10,930 nt of DNA from Actinomycetes bacterium (GTDB lineage: Bacteria; Actinomycetota; Acidimicrobiia; Acidimicrobiales; UBA8190), in NCBI GenBank assembly GCA_021798135.1, contig JAJZYI010000098.1:1-10930 (forward strand), written 5' to 3'. Both the position numbers and the translations under genes were made by a program. Shown one piece after another: positions 1 through 5,403 of the stretch; the first letter of the stretch is position 1, and every line of letters begins with the position of its first letter. The notes below the pieces were generated by a model. That model made no database searches and was not told the origin of the DNA. It saw nothing but the letters and a program-made list of their open reading frames with translations.

Positions 1-126
1 GGGGGCGAGGGCGGGGGCGACGCCGACGGCCGGGCAGGCGAGCGCTCCCCGGACGCGCGCAGGCGCGACGGCGGCCCGGCCTGAGCGCCCGGTGCACTGA
101 CCGCCGGGGCTCGGGCCCGGCCGTCG
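1..126. other. Window edge, no gene assigned
   Basis: No gene can be supported here. One plus-strand frame is open from base 1 to a TGA at 82-84 and would encode a Gly/Asp/Arg-rich tail of 27 residues. It could be the end of a convergent plus-strand gene that starts outside the window, but low-complexity GC-rich DNA gives such frames by chance. The rest lies downstream of the lipoprotein stop and holds a possible hairpin (103-121). Confidence 0.2.
103..121 (-). terminator. Possible hairpin terminator after the lipoprotein gene
   Basis: GCCGGG at 103-108 pairs with CCCGGC at 116-121 around a 7-base loop, just past the lipoprotein stop (127-129). There is no T-run after it, so it could only be a non-canonical GC-rich terminator. 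A short GC stem like this arises easily by chance in this DNA. Confidence 0.25.
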
Positions 127-636
127 TCACAGCAGGTCCGACACCCCTCCCCACGGTGGCCGGGTGAGGAGCACCGTGCCGAGCAGCCGGTCGCCGGGCA
201 GCGCCACCAGCACCGCCGCATAGGGCCGCGCGGCCGTCGACGGCGCGCCCGCCACGGCGTCGACGGCCGACGGCCGGTAGCTCCCCCGGAACACGACCAC
301 GCACACCGACCGCAGCGACGCGGTCCCGTGCCCCGCCACCACCTGCGCCAGTCCGGGCCGCGCCGCCAGCGCCCGCGCGTCGACGAGGCGCACCCCGGCG
401 AACCTCCCGCGGTGGTGCACGGCCGTCGCCGCCACGGGGAGCGCCCGGTAGCAGGCGCTGACCGGTGTGGCCATGGTGTTGCGGGCCGACGTGCACGCCG
501 ACAGGGTGGCGCCGCCGAGCACGAGCAGGAAGCCGGCCGCCACCGCCCGGGCGCGCCGGCCCACCGGCACGCGCCTGGACCTCGCCGCCGACCGGGGCGG
601 TCCTGGCGAGGGCACCGACCGGCCCACCGCCCTCAC
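127..636 (-). CDS. Small predicted lipoprotein of unknown function
   Basis: The 169-residue product has an Arg-rich N-terminus, a hydrophobic stretch at about 31-43 and a lipobox LSAC with the lipidated cysteine at 48. It is therefore predicted to be exported and anchored to the outer face of the membrane. The mature part (about 120 residues) has two further cysteines (62 and 112) that could form a disulfide. I recognise no domain. The GTG start overlaps the stop of the upstream flippase-like gene in a GTGA (633-636), which suggests translational coupling and a joint role. The leader before the hydrophobic stretch is long for a signal peptide, so a start at an internal GTG (residue 23 or 25) is also possible. 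The lipoprotein call is firm; the function is unknown. Confidence 0.75.
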   Translation of the reverse strand: MRAVGRSVPSPGPPRSAARSRRVPVGRRARAVAAGFLLVLGGATLSACTSARNTMATPVSACYRALPVAATAVHHRGRFAGVRLVDARALAARPGLAQVVAGHGTASLRSVCVVVFRGSYRPSAVDAVAGAPSTAARPYAAVLVALPGDRLLGTVLLTRPPWGGVSDLL

Positions 637-2063
637 GGCACGCCGCCGAGCGGTTCACCCGAACCGGGCATGCCGTCGCCATGTCTCTCGGGCACCTCGA
701 TCCCGCCGGTCGCCTCGATCCCACCGGTCGCCTCGACCCCGCCGGGCACACCGGAACGGCCGGCCACCACAGGCACCTCCACCCAGGAAACCGCCATGCC
801 GGGCGCACCGGCACCGCCGACCAGGCCCGCGCTGGATCCGGTCGGGCCGCCGGTGCCGGCCAGCCGGCCCCTGGGACGCCAGCGGCCCTCGGGAGCCGCC
901 ACCCGCCGGTCGTCCCAGACCATGCCTCCCCACATCGCCCAGCCGAACGGCAGCGGCGCCCAGTAGCTGAGCAGCCGGTAGAGTAGGACGGCCGTGGCGG
1001 TCGACGCTGCGTCCCCGCCGAAGGCGACCAGCGCGATGGTCATGCTCCCCTCCACCACGCCGAGGCCGCCCGGCGTGACGGGGAGGTTGGCGGCCAGCTG
1101 GCCGGCGCCGTAGGCCAGCAGCAGGCCCCGCCAGGGAACCGGTGCGCCCACCGCCAGGAAGGCCACGACCAGGCACGCGCAGTCCAGCAGCCAGTTCGCG
1201 CCGGTCCAGGCCACCGCGCTCGCCATCTCCACCGGGCGGACGCGGACCGAGCCCAGGCTCGCCACGGTCCTGCGGAGCCGGGCCCTGGCGTCCCGCGCCC
1301 CCGCCGCCAGCGCGCGCCGGTAGCGACCTGCCAGGCGAGGCGGGCCAGCGGCACGGCCGGCCACGTGGCCGCCCAGGGAGACGGCGCCGGCGACGACGGT
1401 GACCGCACGCCCCGCCCGCGCCACCTGGCGCAGGACCCAGGCGAGGGCCCGGCGCTGCACCAGCAGGACGGCGCCGGCCGCCGCCACCACCACGACCCCG
1501 GCGGTGACGCCGACGAGCCCGCTGCCGGCACCCTCGGCGCCGGCGACGGCCAGGCCGACGGCAGCCAGCAGCGCCAGGCTGGCGCCCGCCGCGACCAGCG
1601 TGGCCATGAGCACCCAGCCCGCCTCGGCGTCGCCCGCGCCGAGGCGTCGGAACCGCCGGAAGCCGAAGACGGTGGCGACGACGGGGCCCGCCGGCAGCGA
1701 GTTGGTGATGGCCGTGGTGACGACGACGATCGCCGCGACCGTCCCCAGGCGTGCCGGCACGCCGGCCGCCCCGAGCAGGCGGCGCTGCGCGACGGCGAAG
1801 GCAGCGTACGAGCCCACCTCGGCCACGATTCCCAGCGCCACCCAGGCGGGGCGGAGGTGCCCCAGCGCGGCGGACACCCCGGCCAGCTCACCGCGCCGGC
1901 CCAGCACCGCCCACAGCGCGACGCCGGCGAGCGCCAGCCCGGCGGCGTGTCGCAGCAGCGGCCACGGGCGCAGGCGGGGACGGACGCGCCGCGTGCCGGC
2001 GGCGGGCGTCTCGCCTCGCGCCGGTCCCTCGACGGCACCATCGTCCGTCGCCGCTCCCGTCAC
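633..2063 (-). CDS. Flippase-like integral membrane protein (YbhN / LPG-synthase TM family)
   Basis: This 476-residue protein has hydrophobic segments at about 38-54, 72-92, 107-132, 150-173, 183-202, 283-305, 313-325 and 340-380. It carries family hallmarks: NSLPAGP at 121-127, NLPVTPGGLGVVEG at 326-339 and an aromatic segment LLYRLLSYWAPLPFGW at 360-375. These match the flippase-like family that includes YbhN and the membrane part of MprF and AglD. Members are thought to move lipids or lipid-linked sugars; the substrate here cannot be read from the sequence. There is no MprF-type lysyl-transfer domain. The C-terminus (about 390-476) is a hydrophilic Gly/Pro-rich tail with a GGIEAT repeat. 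The start is a GTG inside a tandem-repeat block. The frame is closed by a stop at 2094-2096, and no good ribosome site or in-frame alternative was seen. It is transcribed away from the carboxyltransferase gene and coupled to the lipoprotein gene. Confidence 0.85.
   Translation of the reverse strand: MTGAATDDGAVEGPARGETPAAGTRRVRPRLRPWPLLRHAAGLALAGVALWAVLGRRGELAGVSAALGHLRPAWVALGIVAEVGSYAAFAVAQRRLLGAAGVPARLGTVAAIVVVTTAITNSLPAGPVVATVFGFRRFRRLGAGDAEAGWVLMATLVAAGASLALLAAVGLAVAGAEGAGSGLVGVTAGVVVVAAAGAVLLVQRRALAWVLRQVARAGRAVTVVAGAVSLGGHVAGRAAGPPRLAGRYRRALAAGARDARARLRRTVASLGSVRVRPVEMASAVAWTGANWLLDCACLVVAFLAVGAPVPWRGLLLAYGAGQLAANLPVTPGGLGVVEGSMTIALVAFGGDAASTATAVLLYRLLSYWAPLPFGWAMWGGMVWDDRRVAAPEGRWRPRGRLAGTGGPTGSSAGLVGGAGAPGMAVSWVEVPVVAGRSGVPGGVEATGGIEATGGIEVPERHGDGMPGSGEPLGGVP
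695..748 (-). repeat. 18-bp in-frame tandem repeat, three units
   Basis: Three consecutive 18-bp units (695-712, 713-730, 731-748) start with CCTCGA on the plus strand. Units 1 and 2 differ at one base and unit 3 is more diverged. The period is a multiple of three, so the repeat is read as GGIEAT-type hexapeptides in the C-terminal tail of the flippase-like protein (about residues 441-458). It is probably a slippage product in a disordered tail. Confidence 0.8.
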
Positions 2064-2145
2064 CGTGCCCGTGCCATCACCGTGCCCGTGCCATCACCGT
2101 GCCCGTGCCATCCCCGTGCCCGTGCCATCCCCGTGATCGTGCCAG
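2061..2145. repeat. 17-bp tandem repeat in a divergent promoter region
   Basis: Five head-to-tail 17-bp units lie at 2061-2077, 2078-2094, 2095-2111, 2112-2128 and 2129-2145. The first three are identical (CACCGTGCCCGTGCCAT), the fourth differs at one base and the fifth is diverged. A 17-bp period is not a multiple of three, so this is not a coding repeat. It sits between the divergent flippase-like and carboxyltransferase genes and overlaps the first bases of the former. It could be an array of protein-binding sites or plain slippage expansion. Confidence 0.85.
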
Positions 2146-2171
2146 GCCGTGCCGGGACGGGCCAGCGCCCC

Positions 2172-2177
2172 TACGAT
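2172..2177 (+). promoter_or_regulatory. Candidate -10 box for a leaderless transcript
   Basis: TACGAT matches the actinobacterial -10 pattern TAnnnT. Seven bases separate it from a GTG at 2185, the spacing expected if transcription starts on the start codon. None of the candidate starts (GTG 2149, ATG 2176, GTG 2185) has a Shine-Dalgarno sequence, which also fits a leaderless mRNA. No convincing -35 element was seen. Confidence 0.5.
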
Positions 2178-2184
2178 GGCGCCC

Positions 2185-3570
2185 GTGACGAGCTCGGGGT
2201 CCGTGGCGGTCCGGCACCAGGTCGGAGGGTCGGTGTCGCTCGCCGTCGAGGAGCTGGCCGACGGCACGGCGGACGCCGGCCACCACCACCCCCGCCGGCG
2301 CGTCGTGGTCGCCCGGTCCGACGCCAGCCGGCGCAGGGGCGCTTTGTCCGGCGCCGACGGCGCCACGCTCGCCGAAGCGGCGCGCCTGGCACGCGCCCAG
2401 CGGCTCCCGCTGGTGCTGGTGCTGGCGTCCTCGGGGTCCGACGTGACCGCCGGGGTCGAGGCGCTCGACGGGTGGGGCCGCGCCGCGGCGGCGGTCAGCG
2501 CCTGCTCGGGCGTGGTCCCGGTGATCGTGGTGGTGACCGGGCCGGCCGTTTCCGGCCCCGCGCTGCTGCTCGGGCTGGCCGACGTCGTGGTCATGACCGA
2601 GGACGCCTTCGCCTACCTGTCCGGCCCGAAGATGGTGGAGTCGTTCACCGGCGTGCCCGTGGGGCTCCACCAGCTCGGCGGTGCCGCCGTCCACGCCCGC
2701 ACCAGCGGCGTCTGCGCCCTCGAGGCGACCGGCCCCGACGAGGCGCTGGCGCTCGTCGCCGCCGTGCTCGGGCACCTCCCGGACCACGCCGACGCGCTGC
2801 CCCCGCTGCGGCCCGCCGACGACCCGCCGGACCGCACCACGCCGGAGCTGTCGGACCTCGTCCCAGCTTCGGCCAACGCCTCCTACGACGTGCGCGACGT
2901 GGTGCACGCCGTGGCCGACCACGGCGACCTGCTGGAGCTGCGGCCCCTGTGGGCACCGCAGCTCGTCACCGCCCTCGCCCGCGTCGGCGGCATGCCGGTG
3001 GGCGTGGTGGCCAACCAGCCGCGCGCCATGGCCGGCACCCTGGACATCGCCGCGTCGCAGAAGGCGGCGCGCTTCGTCCGGTTCTGCGACGCCTTCAACC
3101 TGCCGATCGTCACCCTGGTCGACACGCCCGGGTTCCTGCCCGGCAAGGACCTGGAGTGGCGGGGGATGATCCGCCACGGCGCCGAGCTCGCCTTCGCCTA
3201 CGCCGAGGCGAGCGTGCCGAGGGTCTGCCTGGTGCTGCGCAAGGCGTACGGCGGGGCGTACATCGTCATGGACTCCCGGGGCATGGGCAACGACCTGTGC
3301 CTGGCGTGGCCCGGCGCCGAGATCGCCGTCATGGGCGCCCAGGGGGCGGTGGAGATCCTGCACCGCCGCGACGACCCTGCCACCCGGGCGGTGCGCCAGC
3401 GGGAGTACGAGGAGCGGCTCCTCACCCCGTGGGTGGCTGCCGAGCGGGGGTTCGTCGACGAGGTCGTCGAACCGGCGGCGACCCGGCTGGCGCTGTGGCA
3501 GGCGCTCACCATGCTGGCCAGCCGGCGCGAGCTGCTGCCGGGCCGCAAGCACGACGCCGGGCCGCTGTAG
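2185..3570 (+). CDS. Acyl-CoA carboxylase carboxyltransferase (beta) subunit, divergent N-domain
   Basis: In this family (AccD/PccB type) the enzyme moves a carboxyl group from carboxybiotin to an acyl-CoA such as acetyl- or propionyl-CoA, making malonyl- or methylmalonyl-CoA in the cytoplasm. From the GTG at 2185 the product has 461 residues, somewhat short for the family; the usual N-terminal segment is missing. The C-domain is close to consensus: VANQPRAMAGTLDI (275-288), VDTPGFLPG, RKAYGGAY (352-359), AWPGAEIAVMGAQGAVE (374-390) and an end resembling the usual KHGNIPL (here KHDAGPL). The N-domain is recognisable (GPK followed by a LGG...H..TSGV stretch) but altered: the usual GGAR-IQEG reads SSGSDVTAG (82-90) and GPCAGGA reads GPAVSGPA (119-126). 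No biotin carboxylase or biotin carrier gene is adjacent. Starts at 2149 (GTG) and 2176 (ATG) are alternatives; 2185 is preferred because of the -10 box. The family call is sure; the substrate and full activity are not. Confidence 0.9.
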   Translation: MTSSGSVAVRHQVGGSVSLAVEELADGTADAGHHHPRRRVVVARSDASRRRGALSGADGATLAEAARLARAQRLPLVLVLASSGSDVTAGVEALDGWGRAAAAVSACSGVVPVIVVVTGPAVSGPALLLGLADVVVMTEDAFAYLSGPKMVESFTGVPVGLHQLGGAAVHARTSGVCALEATGPDEALALVAAVLGHLPDHADALPPLRPADDPPDRTTPELSDLVPASANASYDVRDVVHAVADHGDLLELRPLWAPQLVTALARVGGMPVGVVANQPRAMAGTLDIAASQKAARFVRFCDAFNLPIVTLVDTPGFLPGKDLEWRGMIRHGAELAFAYAEASVPRVCLVLRKAYGGAYIVMDSRGMGNDLCLAWPGAEIAVMGAQGAVEILHRRDDPATRAVRQREYEERLLTPWVAAERGFVDEVVEPAATRLALWQALTMLASRRELLPGRKHDAGPL

Positions 3571-3607
3571 GGCCGCGCCGGGAGCCACCCGGCCTGGCCC
3601 CGGACGC

Positions 3608-3639
3608 GGTGCGGCCCCCGCTCGAGCGGGGGCCGCACC
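3608..3639. terminator. 32-bp perfect palindrome, likely bidirectional terminator
   Basis: The sequence is a perfect inverted repeat centred between 3623 and 3624, with 16 bases in each arm. It lies 37 bases after the carboxyltransferase stop and 26 bases after the pilin stop on the opposite strand. The position between convergent genes fits a shared terminator. Neither side has a T-run, so it would be of the U-less type proposed for GC-rich actinobacteria. Confidence 0.7.
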
Positions 3640-3665
3640 ACAGCGTCAGGAACGGCAGCGCTCGG

Positions 3666-4295
3666 TCAGTTCTTGCCGGCCGGGTCGTTGTAGCTGCTGC
3701 CCCACTTGAGGGCCGTGGCCGTGCTGGCCTGGCAGCTCGTGGAGTTCGGCTTGTTCGCGTAGTAGGTCCCGGCGGTCGAGATGTCGCCCGTGGCGGTCCC
3801 GACCGTGAAGGGCTGGCCGGTCAGCGTGGTCGGCGTCCGGTCCAGGACGAGGGCGTACCAGCACGTGTTGGTCGGGCTGTAGGCGGCGAGCTCCACGCCC
3901 TGCGCGTCACCGGCAGAGGCGACGTTGACGGCGGTCACGCTGATGCAGTTCTTGGACGACGACGAGGTGCAGGCCGAGCTCGTCCACTTGAACTCAGGAG
4001 CGCTCGCGCTGCCGAGCTGGGTGAGCGCCGACGGCGTGCTCGTGAAGCTGGTGTTGTCCGCCTGGTAGATGGCGCTCATCTCGGTGACGCCGTTGGTCAG
4101 GTTGGACTGGGTGGCACGGTCGTTCGCACCGCCGGTGACACCGAGGAACGTGGGGATCGCGATCGCCATCAGGATGGCCAGGATCAACAGCACCACCATC
4201 AGCTCGATCAGGGTGAAGCCGGCTTCGGCCGCCTCGTCCCCCTCGAGCTCGGCGGCGTGCACCTCGCGGGCGCGCGCCAACATGGCCTTCAGCAT
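3666..4295 (-). CDS. pilA: Type IV pilin (prepilin with class III signal)
   Basis: This is the likely fibre subunit: 209 residues with a prepilin peptidase site AAEAG|FTLIELMVV. Cleavage after Gly26 leaves a phenylalanine at +1 and the conserved glutamate at +5, followed by a hydrophobic helix (27-52, ending in AIPTFLGV). The mature chain is about 183 residues. The 26-residue leader is long and acidic near the cleavage site. The globular part is rich in Ser, Thr and Asn and has four cysteines (109, 117, 145, 188), enough for two disulfides. The ATG at 4293-4295 is chosen because a strong AAGGAGGA lies five bases upstream; an in-frame start at 4322 would place that ribosome site inside the gene. 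The gene follows pilO after a long gap, is last in the pilus locus and may have its own promoter. The symbol is by role; minor-pilin status cannot be excluded. Confidence 0.9.
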   Translation of the reverse strand: MLKAMLARAREVHAAELEGDEAAEAGFTLIELMVVLLILAILMAIAIPTFLGVTGGANDRATQSNLTNGVTEMSAIYQADNTSFTSTPSALTQLGSASAPEFKWTSSACTSSSSKNCISVTAVNVASAGDAQGVELAAYSPTNTCWYALVLDRTPTTLTGQPFTVGTATGDISTAGTYYANKPNSTSCQASTATALKWGSSYNDPAGKN

Positions 4296-4300
4296 TGACT

Positions 4301-4308
4301 TCCTCCTT
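4301..4308 (-). promoter_or_regulatory. Strong ribosome binding site of the pilin gene
   Basis: AAGGAGGA on the minus strand, five bases before the ATG, is the best Shine-Dalgarno match in the window and decides the pilin start. It fits high expression of a structural subunit. Confidence 0.85.
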
Positions 4309-4313
4309 GAGCA

Positions 4314-4337
4314 CAATGGCATACGGGCAATGGCATA
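4314..4337 (-). repeat. 10-bp direct repeat upstream of the pilin ribosome site
   Basis: CAATGGCATA occurs at 4314-4323 and again at 4328-4337, separated by CGGG. It lies in an AT-richer pocket just upstream of the ribosome site. The second copy overlaps the palindrome GGCATATGCC (4332-4341). It could be a regulator site or part of a leader RNA fold; nothing identifies the factor. Confidence 0.6.
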
Positions 4338-4455
4338 TGCCGTGCAGGCATCGGCACCGGTTCGCGGCAGCTTTATCTACGGAATCCCATCGATCCGCGG
4401 CGGCAATACCGCACGATCCCAGCCGGTCCATACGGGGATTGGTGGAGCGGCCAAT

Positions 4456-4505
4456 ACCGGCGCCGCGTCGAGCAGCCCACACCGGCGCCGCGTCGAGCAG
4501 CCCAC
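4456..4505. repeat. 25-bp exact tandem duplication
   Basis: Two identical 25-bp units (4456-4480, 4481-4505) begin with ACCGGCGCCGCG and are followed by the first bases of a third. They lie in the gap upstream of the pilin gene. No function can be assigned; recent slippage is likely because the copies are identical. Confidence 0.85.
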
Positions 4506-4630
4506 ACCGGGGCGCACGACGGGCGTGCCCGTGCGGCGCTCGGGCCGAGACACCCCGGGGGCTCGGCGATGACGTTCACGCAAGCCCTGCGCCACCGGGC
4601 TCGTTCCGACCTCCTGCTGCGCCGGAGCGG

Positions 4631-4721
4631 CCCGGCCAGCGCCAAGCCTTCGGCCCAGCCGGCGTCACCGCTGCGACCCGGCCAGCGCCAAGCCTTCGGC
4701 CGAGCCGGCGGCACCGCTGCG
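4631..4721 (-). repeat. 46-bp-period direct repeat, each copy a potential hairpin
   Basis: Two 45-bp copies (4631-4675, 4677-4721) differ at two positions. On the minus strand each can fold (plus coordinates 4632-4662 and 4678-4708) with an outer CCGGC/GCCGG stem and an inner GCCGA/TTGGC stem capped by a tetraloop. One substitution falls in the internal loop and the other outside the hairpin. The pair lies just downstream of pilO and could stabilise or partly terminate the upstream operon mRNA. Confidence 0.75.
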
Positions 4722-4746
4722 GCCAGGCAGGCACCGCCGCTGCGGC

Positions 4747-5403
4747 TCAGCCCGCGGCGGCCTTCAGACCGGCGCAGGCGTCCTGCTGGCCGGGTGCGTA
4801 GAAGATGCGGCCGACCAGCGTCACCTGGTACCCGGGCGCCGTCGACGCCTCGAGCGACGTCCCGACGAGGACGGGGCTGCCGCTCCCGGCCGCGCCGGTC
4901 CCGCCCGACCCCGGCGTCCCGATCGTGAACGACGACACCGCGAAGAGCCGGTGGAACTGGGGCCTCGACCCGTCGAGCCCCTGGACGAACGACATCACCT
5001 GCCCGAACGAGCCCTGCAGGGTGAGCGTGACCGCCACCGAGGCGACGTTGCCCGGGGTGGACGCGCCCCACGTCAGGCTGGGGATGCTCGGGTCGCCCGA
5101 CGCCTGCGCCAGCGCGCCGACGTCTCGGACGAAGGCGCCCTCGTCCAGGCTGGCGGGGACCGCGGCGAGGAGCGTGCCTAGGGTGGAGCAGTTCGCCACC
5201 TGCTGGTGCTGGTCGTGCTGCAGGGTGACGATCTCCGCCTGCAGCTCCTGTTCCTGCACGCCGAGGCTCTGCTCCTTGGCGTTGAGGCTCGACAGCTTGT
5301 GCCCCTCGGGCACGATCCACGCCAGGAGCGCGGCCAGGATGATCACGACGGCACCGGCACCGATGAGCAGCGGTGTGCGGTACCGGGTCACGAACGCCGT
5401 CAT
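4747..5403 (-). CDS. pilO: PilO-like type IV pilus inner-membrane alignment protein
   Basis: The protein has 218 residues with a short cytoplasmic N-terminus, one membrane segment (about 11-31) and a Gln/Glu-rich helical stretch likely to be a coiled coil (about 35-70). An alpha/beta domain follows (about 85-200), interrupted by a Gly/Ser-rich loop (163-176). This is the PilO architecture, in which PilO pairs with PilN to form the alignment platform that links cytoplasmic PilM to the assembly machinery. Primary sequence conservation in this family is low, so the call rests on topology, size and position right after PilMN. The ATG shares one base with the upstream stop (TGATG, 5401-5405), showing tight coupling. 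Two cysteines (72 and 210) lie outside the membrane. In a monoderm actinobacterium there would be no secretin to align with. Confidence 0.82.
   Translation of the reverse strand: MTAFVTRYRTPLLIGAGAVVIILAALLAWIVPEGHKLSSLNAKEQSLGVQEQELQAEIVTLQHDQHQQVANCSTLGTLLAAVPASLDEGAFVRDVGALAQASGDPSIPSLTWGASTPGNVASVAVTLTLQGSFGQVMSFVQGLDGSRPQFHRLFAVSSFTIGTPGSGGTGAAGSGSPVLVGTSLEASTAPGYQVTLVGRIFYAPGQQDACAGLKAAAG

Larger units (their letters stand above)
4296..4746 (-). other. Long non-coding gap between pilO and the pilin gene
   Basis: About 450 bases separate pilO from the pilin start while all upstream pilus genes are nearly contiguous. No frame here resembles a protein. It holds two tandem duplications (25 bp and 46 bp), paired hairpins and an AT-richer stretch next to the pilin ribosome site. 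A small inverted repeat, ATGCC-5-GGCAT (4337-4351), lies in that stretch. No confident promoter was found; TAGATA on the minus strand near 4374-4379 is only a weak -10 candidate without a matched -35. The likely role is a separate promoter or an mRNA processing zone that lets the pilin be made in excess. Confidence 0.6.

Noticed and set aside
2077..3588. A 503-codon open frame on the minus strand opposite the carboxyltransferase gene
   Set aside because: The composition is His/Gly/Arg-rich and no family motif is seen, while the plus strand carries a clear enzyme.
1365..4298. A 977-codon open frame on the plus strand crossing three genes
   Set aside because: It runs antisense to the flippase-like and pilin genes and out of frame with the carboxyltransferase. 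Its product is Arg/Gly/Pro-rich with no domain, as expected of a GC-rich shadow frame.
4328..4350. A sigma-54 promoter for the pilin gene
   Set aside because: A GG and a GC pair occur but not with the required ten-base spacing, and this group of bacteria is not known to use sigma-54.
4309..4440. A possible c-di-GMP riboswitch in the pilin leader
   Set aside because: I looked for the conserved GEMM core, such as the CACGCA and GCAAACC-type elements, in the minus-strand leader and did not find it.
4456..4721. A CRISPR array
   Set aside because: The 25-bp and 46-bp repeats are adjacent duplications with no unique spacers and no cas genes nearby.
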